DNA of 64,000 nt from Solibacillus sp. FSL W7-1436 (lineage in GTDB: Bacteria > Bacillota > Bacilli > Bacillales_A > Planococcaceae): contig NZ_JBBOWV010000001.1 in the NCBI RefSeq assembly GCF_038007305.1, positions 2,346,501 through 2,410,500 on the forward strand, in the 5' to 3' direction. The position numbers and the translations under genes are program-made. Below are positions 51,363 through 60,457 of this stretch, in pieces (within the stretch, counting starts at the first letter, position 1; every line of letters starts with the position of its first letter). The notes under the pieces are model-generated. The model was not told the DNA's origin and did not search any database. It saw only the letters and a list, made by a program, of their open reading frames with translations.

Positions 51363-52304
51363 ATGACAAAAATCGTATTTATGGGAACACCTGCCTTTTC
51401 AGCGCCAATTTTGCGTATGCTACATGAAGAAGGCTATGACATCGCAGCGGTTGTGACACAGCCTGACCGTCCAGTTGGTCGTAAAAAAGTATTAACGCCG
51501 CCACCTGTGAAAGAGGAAGCATTACAACTAGGCTTACCGGTTATTCAGCCGGAAAAGCTGCGCGGTTCACAGGAGCTGGAAGAAATTTTGGCGTTAAATG
51601 CGGACCTTGTCGTAACAGCGGCATTTGGACAGATTTTGCCGAAAGAACTGCTTGATGCACCGCGATTAGGTTGCATCAATGTCCATGCGTCATTATTGCC
51701 TGCATATCGAGGCGGTGCACCAATTCATCAGGCAATTATTGATGGACAGGCAACAACAGGTGTAACGATTATGTATATGGCGGAAAAACTGGATGCCGGG
51801 GATATTATTTCGCAACGGGAAATTGCTATTGAAGATACAGACAATACAGGCACAATGTTTGATAAATTAAGTGCTGTTGGTCGCGAACTATTAAAAGAAA
51901 CAATGCCATCGATTATCGACGGGACAAATGCCCGCGTTCCACAGGATGAATCACTCGTAACATTTGCGCGCAATATTAGCCGCGAACAGGAGTTGATTGA
52001 TTGGAATAATGAAGCCCGTGCATTGTATAATCAAGTACGCGGATTACACCCTTGGCCTGTTGCCTATACGACATTTGAAGGGGCTAACTTTAAAATCTGG
52101 GTGGCAAAGGTTGGGGAAACTTCAACAAATGCTGCACCGGGAGAAGTCGTGAAAATCGAAAAGGACCACTTTGAAGTAGCGACAGGAAATGGCGGTACAT
52201 TAGCGCTGTATGATGTACAACCAGCAGGGAAGAAACGCATGACAGCAGAAGAGTTTTTACGTGGTACGGGCTCGAAATTACAGATTGGGGACCGTTTTGA
52301 ATGA
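51363..52304 (+). CDS. fmt: Methionyl-tRNA formyltransferase
   Basis: Fmt formylates initiator Met-tRNA with 10-formyltetrahydrofolate. The 313 residues have the N-terminal [14 protein letters not shown], the catalytic [19 protein letters not shown] region (Asn-His motif, about 107), the SLLPAYRGG folate motif, and the C-terminal OB-like domain. GAGGAGGAAT precedes ATG 51363. The stop overlaps rsmB by four bases. Confidence 0.96.
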   Translation: MTKIVFMGTPAFSAPILRMLHEEGYDIAAVVTQPDRPVGRKKVLTPPPVKEEALQLGLPVIQPEKLRGSQELEEILALNADLVVTAAFGQILPKELLDAPRLGCINVHASLLPAYRGGAPIHQAIIDGQATTGVTIMYMAEKLDAGDIISQREIAIEDTDNTGTMFDKLSAVGRELLKETMPSIIDGTNARVPQDESLVTFARNISREQELIDWNNEARALYNQVRGLHPWPVAYTTFEGANFKIWVAKVGETSTNAAPGEVVKIEKDHFEVATGNGGTLALYDVQPAGKKRMTAEEFLRGTGSKLQIGDRFE

Positions 52305-53662
52305 GTAAAAAGAAACAAGTGATTTGGGACGGTAATGTTCGGGATGCCGCTTTAACGATTTTATTGACGGTCGACAAAAGCCAGGCATACAGCAATTTAT
52401 TGTTACACCAAACAATTGAGAAATATAAAATCGATGCAAAAGACCGTGGCCTGTTAACGGAGCTCACATATGGAACACTTCAGCATAAACTGACACTGGA
52501 TTATTATCTGGAGCCATTCATCCGCGGGAAAGTGGATATTTGGGTGCGCTGGCTGTTGCGTATGTCGCTCTATCAAATGCAGTATTTAACGCGTATTCCT
52601 GCACATGCTGCTGTAAATGAAGCAGTGGAAATCGCAAAGCGCCGCGGTCATAAAGGAATAGCCTCAATGGTGAACGGTATTTTACGTTCGATTTTACGTG
52701 AAGGTGTTCGTTCGACTGATTTAATAGAAGATGCAAATGAACGTCTGGCAGTCGAAACAAGTCATCCGCAGTGGCTTGTCGATCGCTGGGTGGAAAGCTA
52801 CGGCTATGACAAGACACGTGAAATGCTTCTTGAAAATAATATTGCACCGCTGCAGACCGTACGTGTCAACACGACAAAAGCGACTGTCGAGCAAGTTTTG
52901 ACAACACTTGAACGTGAAGGTGTAAAAGCGCGCCGCAGTGAATATATACCCGAATGTCTCCACCTTGAAAGCGGGCAGGCAGCACGAACAGGAGCGTTCC
53001 GGAACGGACTTATTACAATACAGGATGAAAGCTCGATGCTGCCAGCCAAAGTGCTGAATCCGCAGCCGGGTATGAAAGTACTCGATATGTGTGCTGCACC
53101 AGGCGGGAAAACAACGCATCTTGCAGAAGTTATGAGAAATGAAGGCTCGATTTTAGCAACCGATCTACATCCGAAAAAATTGGATTTAATCGAGGAAAAT
53201 GTTGCACGTCTAGGATTGGATATTATCGAGACTGCCCCCCTTGACGGAAGAAAAGCAGCAAGCTTTTTACAAAAAGAAGACTATGATGCGATTTTAGTCG
53301 ATGCACCATGCTCAGGTCTGGGCGTAATGCGACGCAAGCCTGATATTAAATATACGAAGCGGGAAGAAGATTTAGAGAGCCTGCAAACAATCCAGCTTTC
53401 GATTTTAAATAATGCAGTCCAGCTATTGAAACAAGACGGACGATTAGTGTATTCAACATGCACAGTAGACCGTAGTGAAAATGAAGGTACGGTACAAGCC
53501 TTCCTAAAAGAGCACCCTGAAATGAACTTGGTGCCAATTGAAAATTTACCGACACAACTAGAAGCGAAGCAACAGGACGGGATGCTGCAAGTATTCCCGC
53601 AGGATATAGGCAGTGACGGATTTTTCGTAGCTGCATTCGTAAAAAAAGGAGCGTCCAATTAA
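52301..53662 (+). CDS. rsmB: 16S rRNA m5C967 methyltransferase RsmB
   Basis: RsmB methylates C967 (E. coli numbering) of 16S rRNA. The 453-residue protein has an N-terminal NusB-like RNA-binding domain (about 10-130; [21 protein letters not shown]), then the SAM-dependent Rossmann domain with [16 protein letters not shown] (about 260), [16 protein letters not shown] with a catalytic-site cysteine and [17 protein letters not shown] 52301 overlaps fmt (ATGA). rlmN follows after three bases. Confidence 0.95.
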   Translation: MSKKKQVIWDGNVRDAALTILLTVDKSQAYSNLLLHQTIEKYKIDAKDRGLLTELTYGTLQHKLTLDYYLEPFIRGKVDIWVRWLLRMSLYQMQYLTRIPAHAAVNEAVEIAKRRGHKGIASMVNGILRSILREGVRSTDLIEDANERLAVETSHPQWLVDRWVESYGYDKTREMLLENNIAPLQTVRVNTTKATVEQVLTTLEREGVKARRSEYIPECLHLESGQAARTGAFRNGLITIQDESSMLPAKVLNPQPGMKVLDMCAAPGGKTTHLAEVMRNEGSILATDLHPKKLDLIEENVARLGLDIIETAPLDGRKAASFLQKEDYDAILVDAPCSGLGVMRRKPDIKYTKREEDLESLQTIQLSILNNAVQLLKQDGRLVYSTCTVDRSENEGTVQAFLKEHPEMNLVPIENLPTQLEAKQQDGMLQVFPQDIGSDGFFVAAFVKKGASN

Positions 53663-53665
53663 CTA

Positions 53666-54814
53666 ATGGAGCAAGAACAATTAAAACAATTTGATGAACG
53701 AATTCAGGATTTAGTGGAAGAAACAGCAGATAAGCCGGTACGTCGCCCGAAAAAAGAAAAGCCTCAGTTAAAACCTTCAATCTATTCATTACGTCTTGAT
53801 GAAATGAAGGAATGGCTGACAGCTAATGGAGAAAAGGCTTTCCGTGCAGCACAGATTTATGAGTGGCTTTATGAAAAACGTGTCCAAACATTTGAAGAAA
53901 TGTCCAACTTACCGAAAGCGTTGCGTGAAAAGCTGGAAGCAGAATTTGCATTAACGACACTTTCAACAATTATTAAGCAGGAATCAAAAGACGGTACGAT
54001 CAAGTTTTTATTCCAGCTGCAGGATGGCTATTCAATTGAAACAGTATTGATGCGTCATGATTACGGGAATTCCATTTGTGTAACGACACAGGTTGGCTGC
54101 CGTATCGGCTGTACATTCTGTGCATCTACGTTAGGCGGCTTGAAGCGTCATTTAATGGCGGGAGAAATTGTCGAGCAGGTCGTAAAAGTACAACAACAGC
54201 TTGATGAAACAGAAGAGCGTGTATCATCAATCGTTATTATGGGAATCGGCGAGCCGTTTGATAACTACGATGCGATGATGAACTTCCTTAAAATCATGAA
54301 CGATGACAAAGGATTAAATATCGGTGCCCGTCATATTACGGTTTCAACTTCGGGAATTGTGCCGAAAATTTACGAATTCGCAGATGAGGGTATGCAAATT
54401 AACTTTGCTGTTTCTCTGCACGCACCGAACCAGGAGGCGCGTCAGAAATTAATGCCAATTGCAAAAGCATATAAATTAGAAGAACTGATGGATGCAGTAA
54501 AATACTATACGAAGAAAACAGGACGTCGTGTCACATTTGAATACGGTTTAATGTCAGGTCAAAATGATACAGAAGAAGTAGCATTGGAACTGGCGAATCT
54601 GATTAAAAATGTAAAATGTCATGTTAACTTAATTCCGATTAACTACGTGCCGGAACGTGATTATATTCGTACATCACGCAGTAAGATTTTTGCTTTTGAA
54701 AGAACGCTTAAAGAGCAGGGAATTAACGTAACAATCCGTCGTGAGCAAGGTGCAGATATTGCAGCTGCATGTGGCCAGTTACGTGCACAGGAACGATCAC
54801 ACGAAACAAAGTAG
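53666..54814 (+). CDS. rlmN: Dual-specificity RNA methyltransferase RlmN
   Basis: RlmN is a radical SAM enzyme that makes m2A2503 in 23S rRNA and m2A37 in some tRNAs. The 382 residues include an N-terminal HhH-like accessory region ([14 protein letters not shown]), the radical SAM motif CRIGCTFC (about 151), SAM-binding GIGEP (near 193), TVSTSGIVP and the C-terminal methylated cysteine in [10 protein letters not shown] 53666 has its GGAG 14 bp upstream, a long spacing, and the first 35 residues look variable, so a start further on is possible. Confidence 0.94.
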   Translation: MEQEQLKQFDERIQDLVEETADKPVRRPKKEKPQLKPSIYSLRLDEMKEWLTANGEKAFRAAQIYEWLYEKRVQTFEEMSNLPKALREKLEAEFALTTLSTIIKQESKDGTIKFLFQLQDGYSIETVLMRHDYGNSICVTTQVGCRIGCTFCASTLGGLKRHLMAGEIVEQVVKVQQQLDETEERVSSIVIMGIGEPFDNYDAMMNFLKIMNDDKGLNIGARHITVSTSGIVPKIYEFADEGMQINFAVSLHAPNQEARQKLMPIAKAYKLEELMDAVKYYTKKTGRRVTFEYGLMSGQNDTEEVALELANLIKNVKCHVNLIPINYVPERDYIRTSRSKIFAFERTLKEQGINVTIRREQGADIAAACGQLRAQERSHETK

Positions 54815-54824
54815 GTGGACTATA

Positions 54825-55571
54825 GTGAACTTTACAGTGGAAAGTGATATTGGGTTAAAGCGAAAAATAAATGAAGATCGGGCCGCGTTTTTTGAGCGTC
54901 CCGATCATTTTAAGCTTGCGATTTTAGCAGATGGTATGGGTGGTCATAATGCTGGTGATGTAGCGAGTGAAATGGTTATTACCGAAATGCATGCACTATT
55001 TAAACAGGAAAATGCAGAAAGTTTTGCAACAAAACAGTTAAAGCTGGAATGGTTGCGTAATGCGGTGTCACATATTAATCAGAAAATATATCATTACTCA
55101 TTAACACATGAAAATTGTCAAGGTATGGGAACGACAATGATTGCTGTGTTGCTTGACAAGGATGATTGCACGATAAGCCATGTCGGCGATAGTCGTGTAT
55201 ACCATATTACAAACGAAACAGTAAAGTTAGTGACGAGAGATCATTCTTATGTAAATATTTTATTGGAAAATGGAGAGATTAGTGAAGAAGAGGCACAAAA
55301 TCATCCTCAAAGAAACTTTATCCTAAAAGCACTCGGTACAGAAGTTTCGATTGAACCTGATTTTTATGAAATCACTTTATCAAATGAGGCCTATTTACTC
55401 ATTTGTTCTGACGGGTTAAGTAATAAACTGTCTACAGAGGAAATGGGCGAAATTATTACAAAGACGGCTTCCATTCAGGAAAAAGGGAAAAAATTGGTTC
55501 AAATTGCAAATGATCGCGGCGGAGAAGATAATATTTCCCTTATCTTAATGACAACGGTGCAGGAGGTGTAA
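54825..55571 (+). CDS. prpC: PP2C-type Ser/Thr phosphatase PrpC
   Basis: PrpC dephosphorylates PrkC and its targets. The 248-residue PP2C phosphatase has RKINEDR with an N-terminal metal aspartate, LADGMGGHNAG (about 37), GMGTTM, SHVGDSRVY, LLICSDGLSN and GGEDNISLI, which hold the two-metal centre. I chose GTG 54825 after AGGTGG; the frame continues upstream into rlmN but without a site. Only two bases separate the stop from prkC, the usual phosphatase-kinase pair. Confidence 0.95.
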   Translation: MNFTVESDIGLKRKINEDRAAFFERPDHFKLAILADGMGGHNAGDVASEMVITEMHALFKQENAESFATKQLKLEWLRNAVSHINQKIYHYSLTHENCQGMGTTMIAVLLDKDDCTISHVGDSRVYHITNETVKLVTRDHSYVNILLENGEISEEEAQNHPQRNFILKALGTEVSIEPDFYEITLSNEAYLLICSDGLSNKLSTEEMGEIITKTASIQEKGKKLVQIANDRGGEDNISLILMTTVQEV

Positions 55572-55573
55572 CA

Positions 55574-57550
55574 ATGCTAGTAGGAAAACATATAAGTGGC
55601 CGTTATAAAATTTTAAAATTAATTGGCGGAGGCGGGATGTCAAATGTTTATTTGGCACACGATATTATTTTAAGTCGTGACGTCGCAATCAAAATACTGC
55701 GTTATGATTTATCAAATGAAGAAGAATTGCACCGTCGTTTCCAGCGTGAAGCATTGTCTGCAACAAGTTTGACTAATCCTAATATCGTAAGCATCTATGA
55801 TGTTGGCGAAGATGGGGAAATGCACTATATTGTCATGGAATATATTAAAGGGAAAACATTAAAACAATACATACAAGAGTTTTCGCCTTTATCTGCAGCT
55901 CGAAGCGTCCATATTATGAAGCAGCTAACATCGGCGATTGCCCATGCACATGAAAACGGCATAATCCATCGGGATATAAAGCCTCAAAATATATTGATGG
56001 ATGAAGAAGGCAATGTGAAAATTACTGATTTCGGGATTGCGACATCGCTTGGGGCAACAAGCTTCACTCAAACGAACTCGGTCATCGGAACTGTCCACTA
56101 TTTGTCGCCGGAACAGGCGCGCGGCGGTATAGCAACGATGAAGTCTGATATATATGCACTTGGGATTGTCTTTTATGAACTTTTAACAGGAGAATTGCCT
56201 TTTTCGGGGGAATCTGCTGTATCCATTGCGTTAAAGCATCTGCAATCGGAAACACCATCAGTACGTGAATTCGATGCAAGCATTCCGCAAAGTGTGGAAA
56301 ATATCGTGTTAAAAGCAACTTCAAAAGATCAAAACCACCGCTACAGCAATGCAGAAGAGATGGAAGAAGATTTAAATACATGTTTATCATTGCAACGGGT
56401 GAATGAACCTAAATTTATGCCGCCCGTGGATGACGGGGCGACAAAGCTGATTCCGATTATAAAAGATCCAAAGCCTGTTCCCGTTCCGGTGCAGGAGCCA
56501 TCTACCGGAATAACGGAACAAACAGTCCGGATTGATTCGAAACCGCCGGCTGAAGAAGCAGCAAAGCCGTCAAAAACGCCGAAACAAAAAAAGAAAAAGA
56601 AAAAATGGCCGTTAATCGTTGGGCTATTAGTTCTTTTAACAATCGGTGCAGTAGTAGCTGCTGTTCTCCTCACTCCAAATCGGGTAGTCGTGGAAGATGT
56701 GACGGATATGACCGTAGAAGAGGCAATTCGAATTTTAGAAGAGCAAGGCTTCGTTATTGGAGAACAAGAAGAACGCAACAACGAAGAGATTGAATCCGGA
56801 AATGTCATTGAAACGAATCCGCAGGCAGGCAGGGAACGTGAGAAAGGCACTACAGTTGATTTAATCGTCAGCATTGGTAGGGAAATGACAAAGATGGAAA
56901 ATTTCATCGGCAAGCAGCGTGAAGAAGTAATGGATGCGCTAGAAGAATTTAACGACTATGATTTCAAAGAGGAATATTCTTCTCAGCATCCGGCAGGCGA
57001 GATTATCGCTCAAACACCTGAAGCCGGTGAGGAAATTCATGTCAACGAGACAGATGTTGTTTTAACGGTTAGTAGAGGACAGGAACAAGTAACGGTTCGT
57101 GACCTGATGGCATTTAACGAAGCAAACCGTTCAGAATATGAAAAAAGCTCAGGTTTCAAAGTGAATGTAACGGGTGAGGAATATTCGGATAAACCGGCTG
57201 GTGAAGTAATCAGTCAATCACCAAAAGCAGGCACAAAGCTTGAAAAAGGCAGCACAATTAATGTCGTGATTTCTAAAGGACCGAAAGCTAAGCAGGAAAA
57301 GTTCTATACAAATACAATTGAAATTCCGTACGAGCCTTTTGAAGAAGGAATGGAACAGGAAGTCTCCATCCATATTCAGGACAAAACACGTACAATGGCA
57401 GAGCCTGTAGAAACGCTTACTATTACTGAAGATACTTTGTATACAATTAAGCTGGTCATTGTTGAAGGGGATAAAGCAGCCTACCAGATTGTACGGGATA
57501 ACAACGTGATCGAAAATAAAACAATTACTTATGAAGAATTGGCGGAATAA
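55574..57550 (+). CDS. prkC: Ser/Thr protein kinase PrkC with PASTA repeats
   Basis: PrkC is a membrane kinase that senses muropeptides or lipid II outside and phosphorylates wall, translation and germination targets inside. The 658 residues have the kinase domain (about 10-270; GGGGMSNVY, AIKILR lysine, HRDIKPQN, DFGIAT, GTVHYLSPEQ), a Pro/Lys-rich juxtamembrane segment, one membrane helix (about 345-365), three PASTA domains (about 370-575) and a beta-rich C-terminal domain. GGAGGTG precedes ATG 55574. It pairs with prpC upstream and rsgA downstream, a kinase substrate in B. subtilis. Confidence 0.97.
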   Translation: MLVGKHISGRYKILKLIGGGGMSNVYLAHDIILSRDVAIKILRYDLSNEEELHRRFQREALSATSLTNPNIVSIYDVGEDGEMHYIVMEYIKGKTLKQYIQEFSPLSAARSVHIMKQLTSAIAHAHENGIIHRDIKPQNILMDEEGNVKITDFGIATSLGATSFTQTNSVIGTVHYLSPEQARGGIATMKSDIYALGIVFYELLTGELPFSGESAVSIALKHLQSETPSVREFDASIPQSVENIVLKATSKDQNHRYSNAEEMEEDLNTCLSLQRVNEPKFMPPVDDGATKLIPIIKDPKPVPVPVQEPSTGITEQTVRIDSKPPAEEAAKPSKTPKQKKKKKKWPLIVGLLVLLTIGAVVAAVLLTPNRVVVEDVTDMTVEEAIRILEEQGFVIGEQEERNNEEIESGNVIETNPQAGREREKGTTVDLIVSIGREMTKMENFIGKQREEVMDALEEFNDYDFKEEYSSQHPAGEIIAQTPEAGEEIHVNETDVVLTVSRGQEQVTVRDLMAFNEANRSEYEKSSGFKVNVTGEEYSDKPAGEVISQSPKAGTKLEKGSTINVVISKGPKAKQEKFYTNTIEIPYEPFEEGMEQEVSIHIQDKTRTMAEPVETLTITEDTLYTIKLVIVEGDKAAYQIVRDNNVIENKTITYEELAE

Positions 57551-57561
57551 GGAGGAATTGG

Positions 57562-58443
57562 ATGGCGCAAGCCCAAATTCGAAAAGCATTAAGCGGTTAT
57601 TATTATGTTGAAAAAGACGGTAATTTAATTCAATGTCGCGCTCGTGGGATTTTCCGTAATCGCGGAGAATCTCCACTGGTCGGCGATTTTGTGGAATATT
57701 CGTATGACGGGGAATCGGATGGTTCAATCGAAAAAATTCTGGAACGTCATAATGAGCTCGTTCGGCCGCCGATTGCGAATGTGGATCAGGCATTATTAGT
57801 GTTTTCCGCAAAAGAACCGGATTTTAATACAGTACTGCTCGACCGGTTTTTAGTCGTGCTCGAGTCGTTCCATGTGCAGCCGATCATTATTTTAACAAAG
57901 ATGGATTTATTGAATGATGCCGAGCGTGCGCATTTACAAACATATATCGACGACTATAAAGAAATTGGCTATGAGATCATTGAAACTTATATTGATGATC
58001 CAACATTACTGGAAAAGATCAAACCATACTTGCAGGAAAAAACATCGGTGCTTGCCGGACAATCAGGTGTCGGAAAGTCCACATTATTAAATACATTGCT
58101 TCCAGAACTGGATCTGAAAACAGGTATTATTTCAAAAAGTTTAGGGCGCGGAAAGCATACAACACGCCATGTAGAGCTTATTGAAGTGTGTGGCGGACTA
58201 TTGGCGGATACTCCGGGCTTCAGTTCTTTCGATTTCGAAATGATAGAAAAAGAAGAGCTGACATCTTGTTTACCAGAGTTCGAGAGGATTAGCGAGAATT
58301 GTAAATTCCGTGGCTGCCTGCATATAAAGGAACCGAAATGTGCGGTAAAACAAGCGGTGGAAACCGGGGAAATCCGTTCATACCGCTATGAACATTATGA
58401 ACAAATTTTACAAGAAATTATTGACCGAAAGCCGAGGTATTAG
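57562..58443 (+). CDS. rsgA: Ribosome small-subunit maturation GTPase RsgA
   Basis: RsgA (YloQ/CpgA) is a circularly permuted GTPase acting late in 30S maturation. The 293 residues have an N-terminal OB fold (about 1-65), G motifs in permuted order (TKMD G4 near 113, then GQSGVGKST G1 near 168 and DTPGFSSF G3), and a C-terminal zinc-binding domain with CKFRGCLHIKEPKC. AAGGAGG precedes ATG 57562. Its placement after prkC and before rpe is the standard Bacillales order. Confidence 0.96.
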   Translation: MAQAQIRKALSGYYYVEKDGNLIQCRARGIFRNRGESPLVGDFVEYSYDGESDGSIEKILERHNELVRPPIANVDQALLVFSAKEPDFNTVLLDRFLVVLESFHVQPIIILTKMDLLNDAERAHLQTYIDDYKEIGYEIIETYIDDPTLLEKIKPYLQEKTSVLAGQSGVGKSTLLNTLLPELDLKTGIISKSLGRGKHTTRHVELIEVCGGLLADTPGFSSFDFEMIEKEELTSCLPEFERISENCKFRGCLHIKEPKCAVKQAVETGEIRSYRYEHYEQILQEIIDRKPRY

Positions 58444-58445
58444 AC

Positions 58446-59111
58446 ATGATTAAAATTGCACCATCAATTCTAGCGGCAGACTTTGCAAAGCTGGGGCAAG
58501 AGGTAAAAGAAGTAGAAGCAGCCGGAGCTGAATTGATTCATATCGATGTAATGGACGGCCATTTCGTACCGAATATTTCATTTGGTGCGATTGCATTAGA
58601 AGCAATTCGTCCCCTTTCTACATTACCGATGGACGTACATTTAATGATTGAAAATCCGGATCAGTATATTGAACAGTTTGCGAAAGCAGGGGCGGATTAC
58701 ATTACAGTACATGTTGAAGCATGCCGCCATTTGCACCGTACGATCCAGTTAATTCGTTCTTTTGGTGTTAAACCGGGTGTTGTTTTAAATCCGCATACGC
58801 CGATTGAAACGATTCAGCATATTTTGGAAGATGTTGATATGGTGCTGTTTATGACAGTTAACCCTGGCTTTGGCGGGCAAAAGTTCATTGAATCGGTTGT
58901 GCCTAAAGTGGAAGCATTATCGAAAATCATTAAAGAACGTGGCCTGAATATCGAAATTGAAATCGATGGCGGAATTAACGCTGAAACAATTGTACCTTGT
59001 GCAAAAGCGGGTGCAACGGTTTTTGTTGCGGGTTCGGCTATTTACAGTAAAGAAGATCGCGCACAAGCTTTACAGGAAATTAAACAAGCAGGATTAGCGG
59101 CAATTCAGTGA
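58446..59111 (+). CDS. rpe: Ribulose-phosphate 3-epimerase
   Basis: Rpe interconverts ribulose 5-phosphate and xylulose 5-phosphate in the pentose phosphate pathway. The 221-residue TIM barrel has IAPSILAADFAKLG, the metal sites HIDVMDGHFVPNI (about 32) and DVHLMIENP, VNPGFGGQKFIE (about 138) and IDGGI (about 176). It begins two bases after the rsgA stop and its own stop overlaps thiN by four bases (GTGA). Confidence 0.97.
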   Translation: MIKIAPSILAADFAKLGQEVKEVEAAGAELIHIDVMDGHFVPNISFGAIALEAIRPLSTLPMDVHLMIENPDQYIEQFAKAGADYITVHVEACRHLHRTIQLIRSFGVKPGVVLNPHTPIETIQHILEDVDMVLFMTVNPGFGGQKFIESVVPKVEALSKIIKERGLNIEIEIDGGINAETIVPCAKAGATVFVAGSAIYSKEDRAQALQEIKQAGLAAIQ

Positions 59112-59737
59112 TTGTAGCAATCTGCTCAGGCGGCCCCGTTCATGAGGTCGCCTTTTCTTTAACACCGGATATATGGATTGGAGTCGACCGGGGTGCATTA
59201 TATTTAGTGGACAAAGGTTTACTGCCCCACAGCATTGTCGGCGATTTTGATTCTATTACAGCGGAGGAATTTGCGCGGATTTCCGAAGCTGTGGACCATG
59301 TTGAACAGTTTCAGGCGGAAAAAGATGAGACGGATACAGACCTGGCCTTGCTGAAGGCACTTACATATGAGCCGCAGGAAGTCTTTTTGACGGGTGTTAC
59401 AGGCGGGCGCTTGGATCATTACGAAGCGACTTTACGATCAGTTTTTCTTATGCAGCAACAATATCCTCTTATTACTTTTAAAATCATTAATTCTCATAAT
59501 ATCATTCAATTTTTACTGCCGGGTACACATATTCTGACAGAAGATCATTATACCTATGTATCATTTTTTGCCTATGGGAAAACTCTCCGGAACGTGACAT
59601 TGCGCGGGGTTAAATATGAAACGACAGATGAAGTGATTGAGCAGGGGACAACGCGTTTCACAAGCAATGAAATAATGGGTACAGGGTCTATTTCATTTAA
59701 GGAAGGCATATGTTTAATGATAAAGAGTAAAGATTAA
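59108..59737 (+). CDS. thiN: Thiamine pyrophosphokinase
   Basis: ThiN (YloS) makes thiamine pyrophosphate from thiamine and ATP. The 209 residues show GVDRGALYLVDKG, the GDFDSI motif (about 40), DETDTDLALLKAL (about 74) and GVTGGRLDH (about 98), all typical of the family. The start is GTG 59108 overlapping the rpe stop. Its TAA lies inside the ribosome binding site of spoVM. Confidence 0.94.
   Translation: MIVAICSGGPVHEVAFSLTPDIWIGVDRGALYLVDKGLLPHSIVGDFDSITAEEFARISEAVDHVEQFQAEKDETDTDLALLKALTYEPQEVFLTGVTGGRLDHYEATLRSVFLMQQQYPLITFKIINSHNIIQFLLPGTHILTEDHYTYVSFFAYGKTLRNVTLRGVKYETTDEVIEQGTTRFTSNEIMGTGSISFKEGICLMIKSKD
59686..59714 (+). promoter_or_regulatory. Candidate sigma-E promoter of spoVM
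   Basis: GTCTATT (59686-59692) and CATATGTT (59707-59714) are 14 bp apart inside the end of thiN, similar to sigma-E elements. spoVM is a sigma-E gene in B. subtilis. Motif reading only. Confidence 0.35.
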
Positions 59738-59749
59738 GGAGGAACAACG

Positions 59750-59842
59750 CTGAAAGTATATACATTCCAAATGCCGAAATGGTTAAGCGGTGTGGCGAGA
59801 GGCTGCGTGAAGTTGTTTCGTAGAGATAAAAAAGAAAAATAA
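59750..59842 (+). CDS. spoVM: Spore coat anchor peptide SpoVM (CTG start)
   Basis: SpoVM is an amphipathic peptide that recognises the convex forespore membrane and anchors SpoIVA to start coat assembly. This 30-codon frame aligns with the 26-residue B. subtilis peptide: Lys2, Tyr4, Thr5, Pro9, Lys10, Leu12, Gly14, Arg17, Phe23, Arg24 and Asp26 are in register, and Pro9 is the key residue for localisation. Four extra residues (KKEK) extend the end. It lies between thiN and rpmB exactly as in B. subtilis. No ATG, GTG or TTG exists at the proper place; CTG 59750 stands 7 bp after AAGGAGG, and the frame is closed upstream by the thiN TAA, so CTG is the start. Confidence 0.93.
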   Translation: MKVYTFQMPKWLSGVARGCVKLFRRDKKEK

Positions 59843-59851
59843 AGATCAGAC

Positions 59852-59886
59852 TACAGCTCATAGAGATTATGGGCTGTATTTTTTGT
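59852..59886 (+). terminator. Terminator after spoVM
   Basis: TACAGCTCATA and TATGGGCTGTA (one G-U pair) enclose a short loop and are followed by six T. It ends the long prpC-to-spoVM run. Confidence 0.92.
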
Positions 59887-59935
59887 TGCTAACAAAATTC
59901 TATACTATCGCACTATGGATAACCTGGAAATTAGT

Positions 59936-59962
59936 TCTTCTCCCCGTCTAGGCTAAAGCGCC
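59936..59962. repeat. Second copy of the TTCTCCCCGTC motif
   Basis: TTCTCCCCGTC and TAGGCTAAAGC repeat the block order seen at 12683. Apart from this, 59887-60007 between the spoVM and rpmB terminators shows no gene. Confidence 0.3.
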
Positions 59963-60007
59963 AATTCCTCGCACCATTAAGTCCCTCCGTGCAAAAGTGG
60001 TGAACCG

Positions 60008-60047
60008 CAAAAAAAAATAGAGTACCAGCAATTGCTGATACTCTGTA
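60008..60047 (-). terminator. Terminator of rpmB (minus strand)
   Basis: Read on the minus strand, AGAGTATCAGCA pairs with TGCTGGTACTCT (one G-U) and is followed by A then eight or more T. Confidence 0.9.
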
Positions 60048-60052
60048 CGCGA

Positions 60053-60241
60053 TTATACGCGCTCGATTTTACCTGATTTTAAAGCACGAGCAGAAACCCA
60101 TACACGTTTTGGCTTACCGTCAACTAAGATACGAACTTTTTGAAGGTTAGCACCCCAACTACGTTTGTTAGCGTTCATAGCGTGTGAACGGTTGTTGCCT
60201 GTACGAGCTTTACGGCCAGTAATTACGCATTGTTTTGGCAT
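60053..60241 (-). CDS. rpmB: 50S ribosomal protein L28
   Basis: L28 is a small basic protein of the large subunit. The 62-residue product has [20 protein letters not shown] and [20 protein letters not shown], the normal L28 sequence core. It has no zinc-binding CxxC pairs, so it is the C-minus form. On the minus strand AAGGAGG precedes the ATG at 60241. It is monocistronic with its own terminator and promoter. Confidence 0.97.
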   Translation of the reverse strand: MPKQCVITGRKARTGNNRSHAMNANKRSWGANLQKVRILVDGKPKRVWVSARALKSGKIERV

Positions 60242-60300
60242 TGTAAAATTCCTCCTTACAGCTGAATCTGAAATCTTTATTTCAGTTCGTTATTTCACAT

Positions 60301-60328
60301 ACCATAATAATTTAACATACAGAGTCAA
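60301..60328 (-). promoter_or_regulatory. Promoter of rpmB (minus strand)
   Basis: On the minus strand TTGACT (60328-60323) is followed after 16 bp by TATGGT (60306-60301). The implied start is about 50 bp before the rpmB start codon. Confidence 0.5.
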
Positions 60329-60457
60329 TGAGTGCAAGACATTTTACATAACCTTTCAAGAAAAAAACCTTTACACCCCATTTTGCTTAATCGGGATTAA
60401 AAACTTCCTGGAAAAGGTAAAGTACTCTATAAACTATTTATTTAGGGGGAAGCGATC

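Noticed and set aside
56341-56913. 190-codon minus-strand ORF opposite prkC
   Set aside because: It mirrors the low-complexity Lys/Pro-rich linker and membrane segment of PrkC; no support as a gene.
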